Shown here: positions 23,174 to 30,541 of the stretch, in pieces | Layout: each line of letters starts with the position of its first letter | Numbering within the stretch: position 1 is the first letter of the stretch | DNA from: Bacteroidales bacterium | Lineage (GTDB): Bacteria; Bacteroidota; Bacteroidia; Bacteroidales; UBA932 | Reading direction: 5' to 3' | NCBI GenBank assembly: GCA_017437825.1 | Contig: JAFRXC010000090.1 | Span: 1-37,696 of the forward strand | DNA length: 37,696 nucleotides | Made by a program: the position numbers and the translations under genes | Notes under the pieces: generated by a model | Seen by the model: the letters and a program-made list of their open reading frames with translations, nothing else | What the model was told of the DNA's origin: nothing | Databases searched by the model: none

Positions 23174-23935
23174 CTATTTGGTTTCCTTAAGTTTAATCTC
23201 AAACATCCTGGGCCAGTACTTGCCGGTCAGGTAAATCTTGCCGTCGGCGGGGTTGAAGGCTATACCGTTGAGTACGTCCGTCTTGGCAGTGCGAAGTTTC
23301 CTGTCCAGCAGCCCGGAGCAGTCTATCATGCCTTCTACGGCTCCTGTCTTGGGATTGATTATGGCTATATTGTCCGTAGTGTAGATGTTGGCCCAGATCT
23401 TTCCGTCAATCCACTCCAGTTCGTTAAGCAGCCTTACAGGCTTGCCGTCATTGGTAACCCTTACCGTTTTCTGCACGTTGAAACGGTTGTCAAGGAAGTA
23501 CAGGGTGGAACTGCCGTCGGAAGCTATGAGGTTCTTTCCGTCGGTAGTGAGACCCCAACCTTCCCTCGGATATGAATATGTCTCTTTGTATTCCAGGGTT
23601 TTGGCGTCGTATATGAAAGCCACTTTGTTGAGCCAGGATAGGATGTAAAGTTCGTCGTCCAGTATTACAGAGCCTTCTATGAAGTAATTGTAATCGAATG
23701 AGAGCTTGCGGAGGGGCTTGCCGCTCTGAAGGTCTACGATGCGCATTGTGGATTCGCCTATCTGCCCTGTGCTCTCGTACAGTGTACCGTCGTGAAAGAA
23801 CAGCCCCTGGGTATATGACGAAGTATCGTGAGGATACTCCTGTACCACGTCGAGGCGGTATTTTTTAACCTTTCCCTGGCAGGATACCAGAATCGCCAGG
23901 GCCAAGGCTATGAATATAAGTCTTTTGGCATACAT
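23174..23935 (-). CDS. Glutaminyl-peptide cyclotransferase lipoprotein (plant/bacterial type)
   Basis: The enzyme converts N-terminal glutamine of exported proteins to pyroglutamate. The 253 residues have a lipobox (LVSC, Cys19) and a beta-propeller of the Glu_cyclase_2 family, with YTQGLFFHDGTLYESTG near residue 40, LNELEWIDGKIWANIY, and the final LNGIAFNPADGKIYLTGK. In Bacteroidota many signal-peptidase-I substrates begin with Gln after cleavage, so an envelope-anchored cyclase fits. A -7 box (TAAATTTG) lies at 23962-23969. It is probably co-transcribed with the aquaporin gene. Confidence 0.93.
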   Translation of the reverse strand: MYAKRLIFIALALAILVSCQGKVKKYRLDVVQEYPHDTSSYTQGLFFHDGTLYESTGQIGESTMRIVDLQSGKPLRKLSFDYNYFIEGSVILDDELYILSWLNKVAFIYDAKTLEYKETYSYPREGWGLTTDGKNLIASDGSSTLYFLDNRFNVQKTVRVTNDGKPVRLLNELEWIDGKIWANIYTTDNIAIINPKTGAVEGMIDCSGLLDRKLRTAKTDVLNGIAFNPADGKIYLTGKYWPRMFEIKLKETK

Positions 23936-23961
23936 AGGCCGGAATCAGTACATCTGTCTAA

Positions 23962-23969
23962 CAAATTTA
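23962..23969 (-). promoter_or_regulatory. -7 box for the glutaminyl cyclase gene
   Basis: The minus strand reads TAAATTTG, 27 bases before the start codon at 23935. No clear -33 TTG is found. Confidence 0.45.
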
Positions 23970-23990
23970 TGCAATTTTTTCTTTTTTTGC

Positions 23991-23998
23991 GATATTTG
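23991..23998 (+). promoter_or_regulatory. Probable -7 box for rnpB
   Basis: GATATTTG differs from TAnnTTTG only in the first base and lies about 12-19 bases before the predicted 5' end of the RNase P RNA. Confidence 0.4.
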
Positions 23999-24007
23999 CC
24001 GCACAAT

Positions 24008-24320
24008 TATAAGGAGGAGCGTTCTGCCGCCCGCAAGGGAGGAAAGTCCGGACAGGACAGGGCGATCCGCTGCGGAAAGCGCAGAAGGGGGTAACCTCTT
24101 GTATGCCGTAACAGAAAACGACCGGCCTTTAGGCCAAGGGTGAAAACGCGAGGCAAGAGCTCACGACGTGCTGTGGCGACACAGTGCGGGTACGGCACCG
24201 GGACCTGCAAGACCAAATATACTGGCAGATGAGGGCTGCCCGTCCGATGCCAGGGGGTAGGTTGCGAAGATAAATGGCAGAATCAAAAACAGAAACCGGC
24301 TTACGGCTCCTCCTTTTTTC
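24008..24320 (+). ncRNA. rnpB: RNase P RNA
   Basis: This is the catalytic RNA that matures tRNA 5' ends. Diagnostic conserved blocks are present: GAGGAAAGTCCGGAC (24039-24053) near the 5' end, GGGTGAAAACGCGAGGCAAG, AGAGCTCACGAC, and near the 3' end GATAAATGGCAGAATC and ACAGAAACCGGCTTACGG. The ends pair as stem P1 (GGAGGAGC at 24013-24020 with GCTCCTCC at 24306-24313), and a run of Ts follows as terminator. The length of about 310 bases is slightly short for a class A RNA. The T-run abuts the stop codon of the convergent prsW-like gene. Confidence 0.97.
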
Positions 24321-24322
24321 TA

Positions 24323-25039
24323 TTAAATGAACCTGTTGTCGTCTTTGGTCAGATGGGAACGTATGTCTGCCCTTCCCATTTTCTGCAACTGGACGAACCC
24401 AATGAGGAATATAATTGAAAGGATGCCTGATACCACGGGATGTCCGGAGGCGTCGGATACCATAAGGATCCAGTCGAATACTGCGTGGGCCGTGATGGGC
24501 GCGGCCAGCGTCAGGATGCGGTGCAGGTCCCTCTGGTCGGGCTCGAAATGAGCATAAGAATAATGATATCCCATCAGCACAGCAAAGGCGTAATGCCCCG
24601 GTACGCTGATGATTCCACGGGCTATGCCGGCGTGTACCCACATATCTCCCGCATTGCACAGATAGCCGACGTTCTCGACGAATGCGAATCCCATCCCCAC
24701 GCAGACGGCGTAGACTATTCCGTCGAAGTGCTCGTCGAAATAGGGGTTGTTCCTGAGTATGGTCCAGAGCAGGAAGAGCTTTGCGCATTCCTCTGGGATG
24801 GCGGCGCCGAAAAGGGCGAGGCGCAGGTTTCCGATGATGCCTTGGGGCTCGCACGAGAACACTCCCAGCGAAGCCAGGGGAGTGGATATGAAAGTGGACA
24901 GGACGGTGGAAGCCATTCCCAGTACGAAGGCCCTCAGGAGCAGCCTTGGAGGCTCGGGCCTTTTCCTGTCCTGATAGAGGACATAACCCAGCAGGATTAA
25001 GCTGGGCAGCAATGCTGCGAATATGAGGCTGATCTGCAT
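24323..25039 (-). CDS. PrsW-like intramembrane metalloprotease
   Basis: PrsW-family proteins are polytopic membrane proteases, and in Bacillus one starts cleavage of an anti-sigma factor. The 238-residue protein has about seven hydrophobic segments and the family motifs: PEECAKLF with the paired Glu83-Glu84, FDGIVYAVCVGMGFAFVEN, and HAVFDWILM with the late His. The substrate here is unknown and no sigma/anti-sigma pair is in the window. The start codon lies only a few bases after its predicted transcript start (box at 25047-25054). Confidence 0.92.
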   Translation of the reverse strand: MQISLIFAALLPSLILLGYVLYQDRKRPEPPRLLLRAFVLGMASTVLSTFISTPLASLGVFSCEPQGIIGNLRLALFGAAIPEECAKLFLLWTILRNNPYFDEHFDGIVYAVCVGMGFAFVENVGYLCNAGDMWVHAGIARGIISVPGHYAFAVLMGYHYSYAHFEPDQRDLHRILTLAAPITAHAVFDWILMVSDASGHPVVSGILSIIFLIGFVQLQKMGRADIRSHLTKDDNRFI

Positions 25040-25043
25040 ATCA

Positions 25044-25072
25044 TTGCAAATATAATCATTTTGCTATATTTG
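25044..25072 (+). promoter_or_regulatory. Promoter of msrA, leaderless
   Basis: TTG (25044-25046) is followed after 18 bases by TATATTTG (25065-25072). The msrA ATG is at 25079, 7 bases after the box, so the transcript probably starts at the start codon. Confidence 0.65.
25047..25054 (-). promoter_or_regulatory. -7 box for the prsW-like gene, leaderless
   Basis: The minus strand reads TATATTTG, and its last base lies only 8 bases before the start codon at 25039. Transcription would begin at or within a few bases of the ATG. Confidence 0.6.
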
Positions 25073-25078
25073 TATTTA

Positions 25079-25594
25079 ATGGAAAAACGTAAGGAAATAG
25101 TTCTCGCAGGCGGGTGTTTCTGGGGAACCGAGCACTATCTCAAGATGATAAACGGGGTGTTGGATACCTGTACCGGTTTTGCAAACGGGCAGGGCGTAAA
25201 CCCCACGTATAAGGAAGTCTATACCGATACCACCGGATTCGCTGAAGCCGTGCGCGTGCAATATGATCCGCAGGTGCTTCCTCTCAAGCTTCTCATCGAA
25301 CTCTATTTCAAGGCCATAGATCCTCTAAGCTTGAACAGGCAGGGAGAGGATGAAGGCACGCGATACCGCACCGGCATATACTATTCTGATCCGGGGGACC
25401 TCCCGACAATAGAGGAAGTATTCCTTAAAGAACAGGAAAAGGTCGGTGCACCCCTGGCTGTGGAGCTGGAGCCTTTGAAGAATTTCTATGGAGCGGAGGA
25501 GTATCATCAGGATTATCTGGAGAAGAATCCGGAGGGATACTGCCATCTTCCCACGGCCCTGTTCGAATACGCAAAAAAGGCAAATATCAAGTAA
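25079..25594 (+). CDS. msrA: Peptide methionine sulfoxide reductase MsrA
   Basis: MsrA repairs oxidised methionine (S-sulfoxide form) in proteins. The 171-residue protein has the catalytic motif GGCFWG with Cys13, then GFANG, the TGFAEAVRVQYDP block, and the EEYHQDYLEKNP motif near the C terminus. It lacks a signal peptide, so it is cytoplasmic. The start is the ATG at 25079, and an upstream in-frame TTG lies inside the promoter. It is divergent from the prsW-like gene. Confidence 0.96.
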   Translation: MEKRKEIVLAGGCFWGTEHYLKMINGVLDTCTGFANGQGVNPTYKEVYTDTTGFAEAVRVQYDPQVLPLKLLIELYFKAIDPLSLNRQGEDEGTRYRTGIYYSDPGDLPTIEEVFLKEQEKVGAPLAVELEPLKNFYGAEEYHQDYLEKNPEGYCHLPTALFEYAKKANIK

Positions 25595-25624
25595 TGCTCA
25601 CCCAGAAAGGGTGATGCAAGTCTT

Positions 25625-26263
25625 CTACAATGCGAGGGCGGCGCTGTAGATTTCGCGCCGCTCTTCAAGCGAGATATCGTAGCTGGATACTCTGTAGGTG
25701 TCCGAGATACGCTCGCTTAGGTTGCAGACGTGGAGGCAGTTGACTTCTGACAGGTAAAGGTAGTTGTATTTCCGCTCGCTGTATTTCTGGAGTTCCATCA
25801 CCCTGCGGTAGGCGCCTATTATGTCTGCCACGCCAATGTCGTCCTTGCAGAAGACATAGAGCCCGTTGCGCTCGAAGTCTCCGTAGAATCCGCTGGTCAG
25901 TTTGGATACCTTGCTCTCGAGAATGCGTTTCATCGGGAGGGCCATGGACCAGTACCGGGACTCGCGAGGGCTCAGCACCCGGCCCAGGTCCAGGCCGTAG
26001 GTGTATCCGTTGAGGATGAAACGCTCCAGGTCGTCTTCTTCCACCCTCATGTTGGTAAGGCCGGACATGTTGTCCAAAAGTTGTTCGGCCGCGGCCTGCG
26101 TCTCTTCCATTGCGCGGGTAACTTCAATGCCGAAGGAAAAACCGTCCGGAGACTGAAGGTCCGGACGGTCCCTGTTTATAAGATCGTCATACTCCCTACC
26201 CAGAAACCTCATGAGGGTCTGGTGGGCGTAACGCTCAAAAAAACATGTGTCGAAGCAACTCAC
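25625..26263 (-). CDS. Unknown protein with a PD-(D/E)xK nuclease-like N terminus
   Basis: I do not recognise the family with certainty. The 212-residue protein has near its N terminus RPDLQSPDGFSFGIEVTRAM, with Asp35, then Glu47-Val-Thr49. This resembles the D-x(n)-E-x-K core of restriction-endonuclease-fold proteins, with Thr in place of the Lys. The rest is a mixed alpha/beta chain with no further motif visible, and there is no signal peptide. It is the last gene after the esterase and epimerase genes and overlaps the epimerase start by 4 bases (ATGA), so it is translated with them. It could be an inactive nuclease-fold protein or one using a shifted Lys. Confidence 0.6.
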   Translation of the reverse strand: MSCFDTCFFERYAHQTLMRFLGREYDDLINRDRPDLQSPDGFSFGIEVTRAMEETQAAAEQLLDNMSGLTNMRVEEDDLERFILNGYTYGLDLGRVLSPRESRYWSMALPMKRILESKVSKLTSGFYGDFERNGLYVFCKDDIGVADIIGAYRRVMELQKYSERKYNYLYLSEVNCLHVCNLSERISDTYRVSSYDISLEERREIYSAALAL

Positions 26264-27270
26264 TTCAAGGCTTCCAGTTTCTCAATGATGTTGTCGCACC
26301 AGGCGTCGAATTCGGGATCCGGACGCTTGAGTTGAGGATGCTCGTTGATATAGTCCACAGTACGCTTGATGCCTTCTGCAAACGGAACTTCCGGCTTGAA
26401 GTCAGGCACGAGACTCTTTAGTTTGGAATTGTCGAACACCACACAGAAGGTCTTGTCACCCAGCAGGTTGCCCCTGAAGTCAAACTGAGGGGCTATCTCA
26501 GCGAGATACCAGGATGAGATGTAGTACGGCTTCAGTTCAACTCCGAGAGCATCGGCTACGCACTGGTATATCTGGGTCCAGGTAAGGGTCTCGTCAGAGG
26601 TAATCTGGACGGCCTCGCCGATTGCCTTCTCGTTGCCCATAAGGCCTGTGAATCCCTTTGCGAAGTCGCTGTTGTGGGTCATTGTCCAAAGGGTGGATCC
26701 GTCTCCCTGTATTATGACTTTCTTGCCTTGCAGCATACGCTCCAGAACCTGCCAGGAGCCGTTGTTTCCGTTGACGCTCAGGGGGACGCTGCGCTCGTCA
26801 TAAGTGTATGTAGGGCGGATTATCGTTACGGGGAAGCCCTCGTTGCGGTATTTCTCCATAAGGAAGGCCTCGCAGGCAATCTTGTCACGGGAATATTGCC
26901 AGAACGGGTTTTCCAGGGGAGTCTCCTCGGTGATGATGTAGTCAGTGGCCGGCTTCTGGTAGGCGGATGCCGAGCTGATGTACATATACTGCTTTGTCTT
27001 GCCCTTGAAAAGGCGATAGTCGCGCTCCACCTGGGCGGGTACGAAGCCGATGAAATCGCATACGCAGTCAAACTCCAGGCCTTCCAGCTTGAGGGCGACG
27101 TCTTCTTCGTCGTTTATGTCGGCCAGGATGAGCTTTACGTTCTCAGGGACGACCCTGCTGCGGTTTCCGCGGTTGATCAGGTACAGCTCCCAATCCGGCA
27201 TTGAGGCTATCCTTTTTGTGATGGCGGTGCTGATGGTACCGGTGCCGCCGATGAACAATGCTTTTTTCAT
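26260..27270 (-). CDS. NAD-dependent epimerase/dehydratase family protein
   Basis: The 336-residue protein is an extended-type short-chain dehydrogenase. The nucleotide-binding motif is GGTGTIS (residues 8-14). A Ser/Tyr pair (ISSASAYQKP near residue 110) resembles the active-site region, but the following YxxxK is not in the classic place, so activity is uncertain. IIRPTYTYDE is the usual substrate-domain stretch. Relatives in plants and bacteria are RNA-binding or nucleotide-sugar-modifying atypical SDRs, and the substrate here is open. The ATG at 27270 lies 4 bases after the esterase stop codon. Confidence 0.85.
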   Translation of the reverse strand: MKKALFIGGTGTISTAITKRIASMPDWELYLINRGNRSRVVPENVKLILADINDEEDVALKLEGLEFDCVCDFIGFVPAQVERDYRLFKGKTKQYMYISSASAYQKPATDYIITEETPLENPFWQYSRDKIACEAFLMEKYRNEGFPVTIIRPTYTYDERSVPLSVNGNNGSWQVLERMLQGKKVIIQGDGSTLWTMTHNSDFAKGFTGLMGNEKAIGEAVQITSDETLTWTQIYQCVADALGVELKPYYISSWYLAEIAPQFDFRGNLLGDKTFCVVFDNSKLKSLVPDFKPEVPFAEGIKRTVDYINEHPQLKRPDPEFDAWCDNIIEKLEALK

Positions 27271-27274
27271 AATA

Positions 27275-28912
27275 TTATCTTCCAATGTTTTCAATGAGAG
27301 AGCGGCACTCGCGGTCAGGGTCGTTCTGAACCTCGGAGATGTCGTCAAGAACCATTACTTCGCCATTTTCGGCCGTATATTCGGGCCAGAAAGGCAGGGA
27401 CTTGGTATTGGGGTTGCCGGTTCGCATGAAGGCAACCAGGGCATCGGACATCTTGTCCGAAAGGGCGCGAGGGCGCTTGCCGCCGCCGGTATGGGTTAGC
27501 ATCACGTCAGTGTTGTGCAGCCAGAAACAGATGTCCAGGCAGTGGAAAGAGCGCATGCGGCCGTCGAACAGAGGCGGCTGCCAGCCGAACCAGGCCATAT
27601 AGACGGGCGACTTCTGCTGCACTTTGGCGTTGGCGGAGCGTACCACGTTGGTGCGGACTCCGGTGAGGAGGGCCCATATCTCAATGGGACGCCTTCCGGG
27701 GAAGGTCTTGTTATAGGCCTCCACGATCTCTTTTGTCTTGTCGCCGTAGCGGGACGACAGCTGTTCCACCACGCCGTCCAGGGTGATGTCCTCGAGGTCC
27801 GCGTTCTCGCGGTTGGGGTTCTGCTCGTTGAATACGGTGCAGTACAGCATGGGGATGTCAGGGACGGAAGGATCGTTTGGATCGAAGAAGTGCAGGGGCA
27901 GGTCAATTCCGTCGGAAACAGGGTTGAAACCTGCGCGTGCTCCTGTCTCTGAGGCAAACTTGCGGCTGGCGCGGTTGGCCAGCGCATAGTACTCTTCCCA
28001 AGGCATCTGCTGAAGCTTGTCGATTTCGGAAGGCTTGAGTCCCGCCTCCTTGAGGATGTATTCCCCAAGGGCTTCAGCCGCTGCCTTGTCAGCACCCTGG
28101 ATGGAATTGCCGGACAAGGCCACTCCCTTGTGGACCAGGCCCTTGGCGGCTGGCATCGCGGCAATCATGCTCACCTTGGAGCCACCGCCGGACTGACCAA
28201 TTACGGTAACGTTCCCGGGGTCTCCTCCGAAGTTGGCGATATTGTCGTGAATCCACTGGAGCGCGGCCACGATGTCAAGCATTCCAACGTTGCCGGAATG
28301 CAGGTACTTCTCTCCGCCTACCTTTGCGAAGTCAGTGTAACCGAAACAGTTGAGGCGGTGGTTGACGGAGCAGAAAACTACGTCTCCGTAGCGGGCAAGG
28401 TTTTCTCCGCCGTAGCCATCCTGTTCGATTGCATTGCCGCTGGAGAATCCGCCTCCATGCAGCCATACTATAACAGGGCGCTTAGTATTGTCAAGGCCGG
28501 GAGTCCAGACGTTAAGTCTCAGGCAGTCTTCGCTGATTACGTCGTAGTTCCATGCGTCCGTGAAGAAAGAGGCCGATTCTGGCGTACGTGGATAGCCTAT
28601 CACCTGCGGTGCGGAATCTCCATAGTTGAGGGCGTTGCGCACTCCCTCCCACGGCTCCGGGGGAACCGGAGGCATGAAGCGGTTCTCACCTGCGGTGGAT
28701 GCTCCGTAGGGGATTCCCTTGAAGGTGTAGATATCCCTGAGGATGAATCCGCGGACCTTTCCGTACTTGGTCTGTGCGACTGCTATGTCATCACCGTAAA
28801 ACAGGATCTGTCCGTCGCCCTCGGCAACCTTGCTTCCGCTGTTGGAAGCGCAGGAAACCGCCAGGGATGCGGCTGCGACAATTGAAAAGAACAAGAGAGA
28901 ATATTTCTTCAT
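27275..28912 (-). CDS. Carboxylesterase type B lipoprotein
   Basis: The 545-residue protein has a lipobox (LAVSC, Cys21), placing it in the envelope. It is an alpha/beta hydrolase of the type B carboxylesterase family. Landmarks are FKGIPYG, EDCLRLNVWTP, the oxyanion HGGGF, and the nucleophile elbow GQSGGG with Ser241 where most relatives have GESAG. The catalytic His is probably in SFHCLDICFWLHN near the C terminus. Possible substrates include esters on plant or mucin glycans, in view of the divergent GH43 genes, but this is inference. It leads a three-gene operon. Confidence 0.92.
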   Translation of the reverse strand: MKKYSLLFFSIVAAASLAVSCASNSGSKVAEGDGQILFYGDDIAVAQTKYGKVRGFILRDIYTFKGIPYGASTAGENRFMPPVPPEPWEGVRNALNYGDSAPQVIGYPRTPESASFFTDAWNYDVISEDCLRLNVWTPGLDNTKRPVIVWLHGGGFSSGNAIEQDGYGGENLARYGDVVFCSVNHRLNCFGYTDFAKVGGEKYLHSGNVGMLDIVAALQWIHDNIANFGGDPGNVTVIGQSGGGSKVSMIAAMPAAKGLVHKGVALSGNSIQGADKAAAEALGEYILKEAGLKPSEIDKLQQMPWEEYYALANRASRKFASETGARAGFNPVSDGIDLPLHFFDPNDPSVPDIPMLYCTVFNEQNPNRENADLEDITLDGVVEQLSSRYGDKTKEIVEAYNKTFPGRRPIEIWALLTGVRTNVVRSANAKVQQKSPVYMAWFGWQPPLFDGRMRSFHCLDICFWLHNTDVMLTHTGGGKRPRALSDKMSDALVAFMRTGNPNTKSLPFWPEYTAENGEVMVLDDISEVQNDPDRECRSLIENIGR

Positions 28913-28928
28913 AAGCCGGGTAGATATA

Positions 28929-28941
28929 TTTTATGCTAATA
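28929..28941 (+). repeat. 13-bp direct repeat, copy 1
   Basis: TTTTATGCTAATA occurs here and again at 29006-29018, 77 bases apart, within the divergent gap between the esterase and the first GH43 gene. It may be an operator half-site for a regulator of both. Confidence 0.6.
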
Positions 28942-29005
28942 TAATAAATTTTATAAGTACGGGAAATATGTGAAATATTTTGTAGAAGTTATTTTTAATA
29001 ATTAT

Positions 29006-29018
29006 TTTTATGCTAATA
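29006..29018 (+). repeat. 13-bp direct repeat, copy 2
   Basis: Identical to the copy at 28929-28941 and located 17 bases before the ATG of the first GH43 gene. No TAnnTTTG box is found in this gap, so the promoters here may depend on an activator. Confidence 0.6.
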
Positions 29019-29035
29019 ACTTCAAACCAATACTT

Positions 29036-30532
29036 ATGAAAATACGAACTATAATCATTACAGTGGCCGCGATGTTCCTCTACGTGGTTGCTGGAGCACA
29101 GCGTTACTGTAATCCGCTGCCTATGCCCATCGGAGAAAAGGGCAATGCAAGCGGAGACGTTTCAGTTTTCTATGACGAAGGCAAGTACTATATGTATTGT
29201 ACCGGAGGCGGTGCCTGGGTGTCCACGGACCTCCTGAACTGGGAGTATCATCCGGTAGACAACGTGCCTATCGCCCCTGACGTACACAAGTACAACGGAA
29301 AGTATTACCTGACAGGTAATGACATCACCATATGGGAAGGCGACACCCCTCTCGGCCCGTTCCACGATATGGGACCCTTCAAGAACACCGGAGGCCCTGA
29401 ACTGGGCTGGAAAGTTCCGTTCGATTCAATGCTGTTCATAGACGATGACAACACACCTTACCTGTTCTGGCCCGGACGCGGCCGTACCGGTATCTACGGC
29501 GTGGAGCTTGACAAGAACGACCTTACCAGGTTCGTATCTTCTCCTACCCATCTCTTCAACTACAACCCCCTGCACTGGTTCGAGCATATGGGAGAGCACA
29601 ACGAGTACCAGAATGTAGCCTGGATAGAAGGTCCGTGGGTGGTAAAGAGAGACGGAATCTACTACTGCGCCTACTCCTGCTCCGGTACAGAGTGGAAGAG
29701 CTATGCTGCCGGTTACTACACCGCAACCTCTCCTCTCGGACCTTATACATACGGAGGCAACAACCCTCTGCTCCGCAAGACCGACGGCATTGTGACCGGA
29801 CCTTCCCACGGAAGTATCATCAAGGGCCCTGACGGAAACTACTGGGCATTCTATACAATCGTACTGGGCGGCCAGTTCGGAAGCCGCAAGATAGGTATGG
29901 ACAAGATAGTGTTCGACGAGCTTGGCAATATGTCGGTACAGGTTACCGAGACCCCTCAGCCTGCTCCTTTGGGCAAGCCCGAGACCGGCAGGAAATCCGT
30001 ACAGCTGTCTGTCAACAAGGCTTCCCGCGGAAGTTTCTCATCAGAGCAGCCTGGCTTCTTTGCATCATACGCCCTGGACGACTTTGCCGGTACCTGCTGG
30101 AAACCGGATCCGAGCGACAAGCAGCCTTACATAATGATAGACCTGTCTCCTGCGGTTGACATCAACGTCATAGACCTGTTTGACGTGGACGGACTCAGGA
30201 TACTGTTCTCCAACGGAGGCCGCGGAGCATTCGGCGGCATCATCGGCGGCCGCGGCGGCCGCGTTCTCCCGGTTTATAAGTATAAGCTGGAAGGCTCAAT
30301 GGACGGAAAGACTTTCTATACTCTCTTGGACAAGACCGCCAACACCAAGACTGCCGACGTCATTTATGAGGACGTAGCTCCAAGGCAGTGCCGATATGTG
30401 AAGCTCACCATCACCGACTGGCCCAAGGAAACAGAACTGGGCGTGATAGAGGCTACCGTATTCGGCAAATATTCCGGATATATGAATCCTACCAATCCTC
30501 AGGAGAACGACCGTTACCTCTTCAAATACTAG
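29036..30532 (+). CDS. Glycoside hydrolase family 43 enzyme with C-terminal F5/8C-like domain (copy 1)
   Basis: The 498-residue protein is exported by a signal peptide that ends AGA before Gln22. The five-bladed GH43 propeller shows the three expected acidic residues: base Asp41 (ASGDVSV), pKa-modulating Asp130 (VPFDSMLF) and acid Glu198 (WIEGPW). APDVHKYNGKYYLTG is another family block. GH43 enzymes remove arabinose or xylose from plant polymers or act on galactans, and the substrate is not evident here. The C-terminal 150 residues resemble a discoidin (F5/8 type C) carbohydrate-binding domain. It is followed after 9 bases by a close paralogue. No SusC/SusD pair is present. Confidence 0.92.
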   Translation: MKIRTIIITVAAMFLYVVAGAQRYCNPLPMPIGEKGNASGDVSVFYDEGKYYMYCTGGGAWVSTDLLNWEYHPVDNVPIAPDVHKYNGKYYLTGNDITIWEGDTPLGPFHDMGPFKNTGGPELGWKVPFDSMLFIDDDNTPYLFWPGRGRTGIYGVELDKNDLTRFVSSPTHLFNYNPLHWFEHMGEHNEYQNVAWIEGPWVVKRDGIYYCAYSCSGTEWKSYAAGYYTATSPLGPYTYGGNNPLLRKTDGIVTGPSHGSIIKGPDGNYWAFYTIVLGGQFGSRKIGMDKIVFDELGNMSVQVTETPQPAPLGKPETGRKSVQLSVNKASRGSFSSEQPGFFASYALDDFAGTCWKPDPSDKQPYIMIDLSPAVDINVIDLFDVDGLRILFSNGGRGAFGGIIGGRGGRVLPVYKYKLEGSMDGKTFYTLLDKTANTKTADVIYEDVAPRQCRYVKLTITDWPKETELGVIEATVFGKYSGYMNPTNPQENDRYLFKY

Positions 30533-30541
30533 TATTGAAAT

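Noticed and set aside
24129..24854. 241-codon minus-strand frame covering part of rnpB and the prsW-like gene
   Set aside because: It is Arg/His/Pro-rich nonsense in another frame of a certain gene and runs into the RNase P RNA.
25596..25614. Hairpin TCACCC/GGGTGA after msrA as a terminator
   Set aside because: Only six base pairs and no T-run on either strand, so it was not called.
28130..28885. 251-codon plus-strand frame opposite the carboxylesterase
   Set aside because: The esterase on the minus strand has all catalytic motifs. The plus frame has no start context or family resemblance.
30235..30262. GC-rich palindromic run with repeated GCGGCCGC in the first GH43 gene
   Set aside because: It encodes a Gly/Arg loop (GGRGGR) in frame, so a coding explanation is enough.
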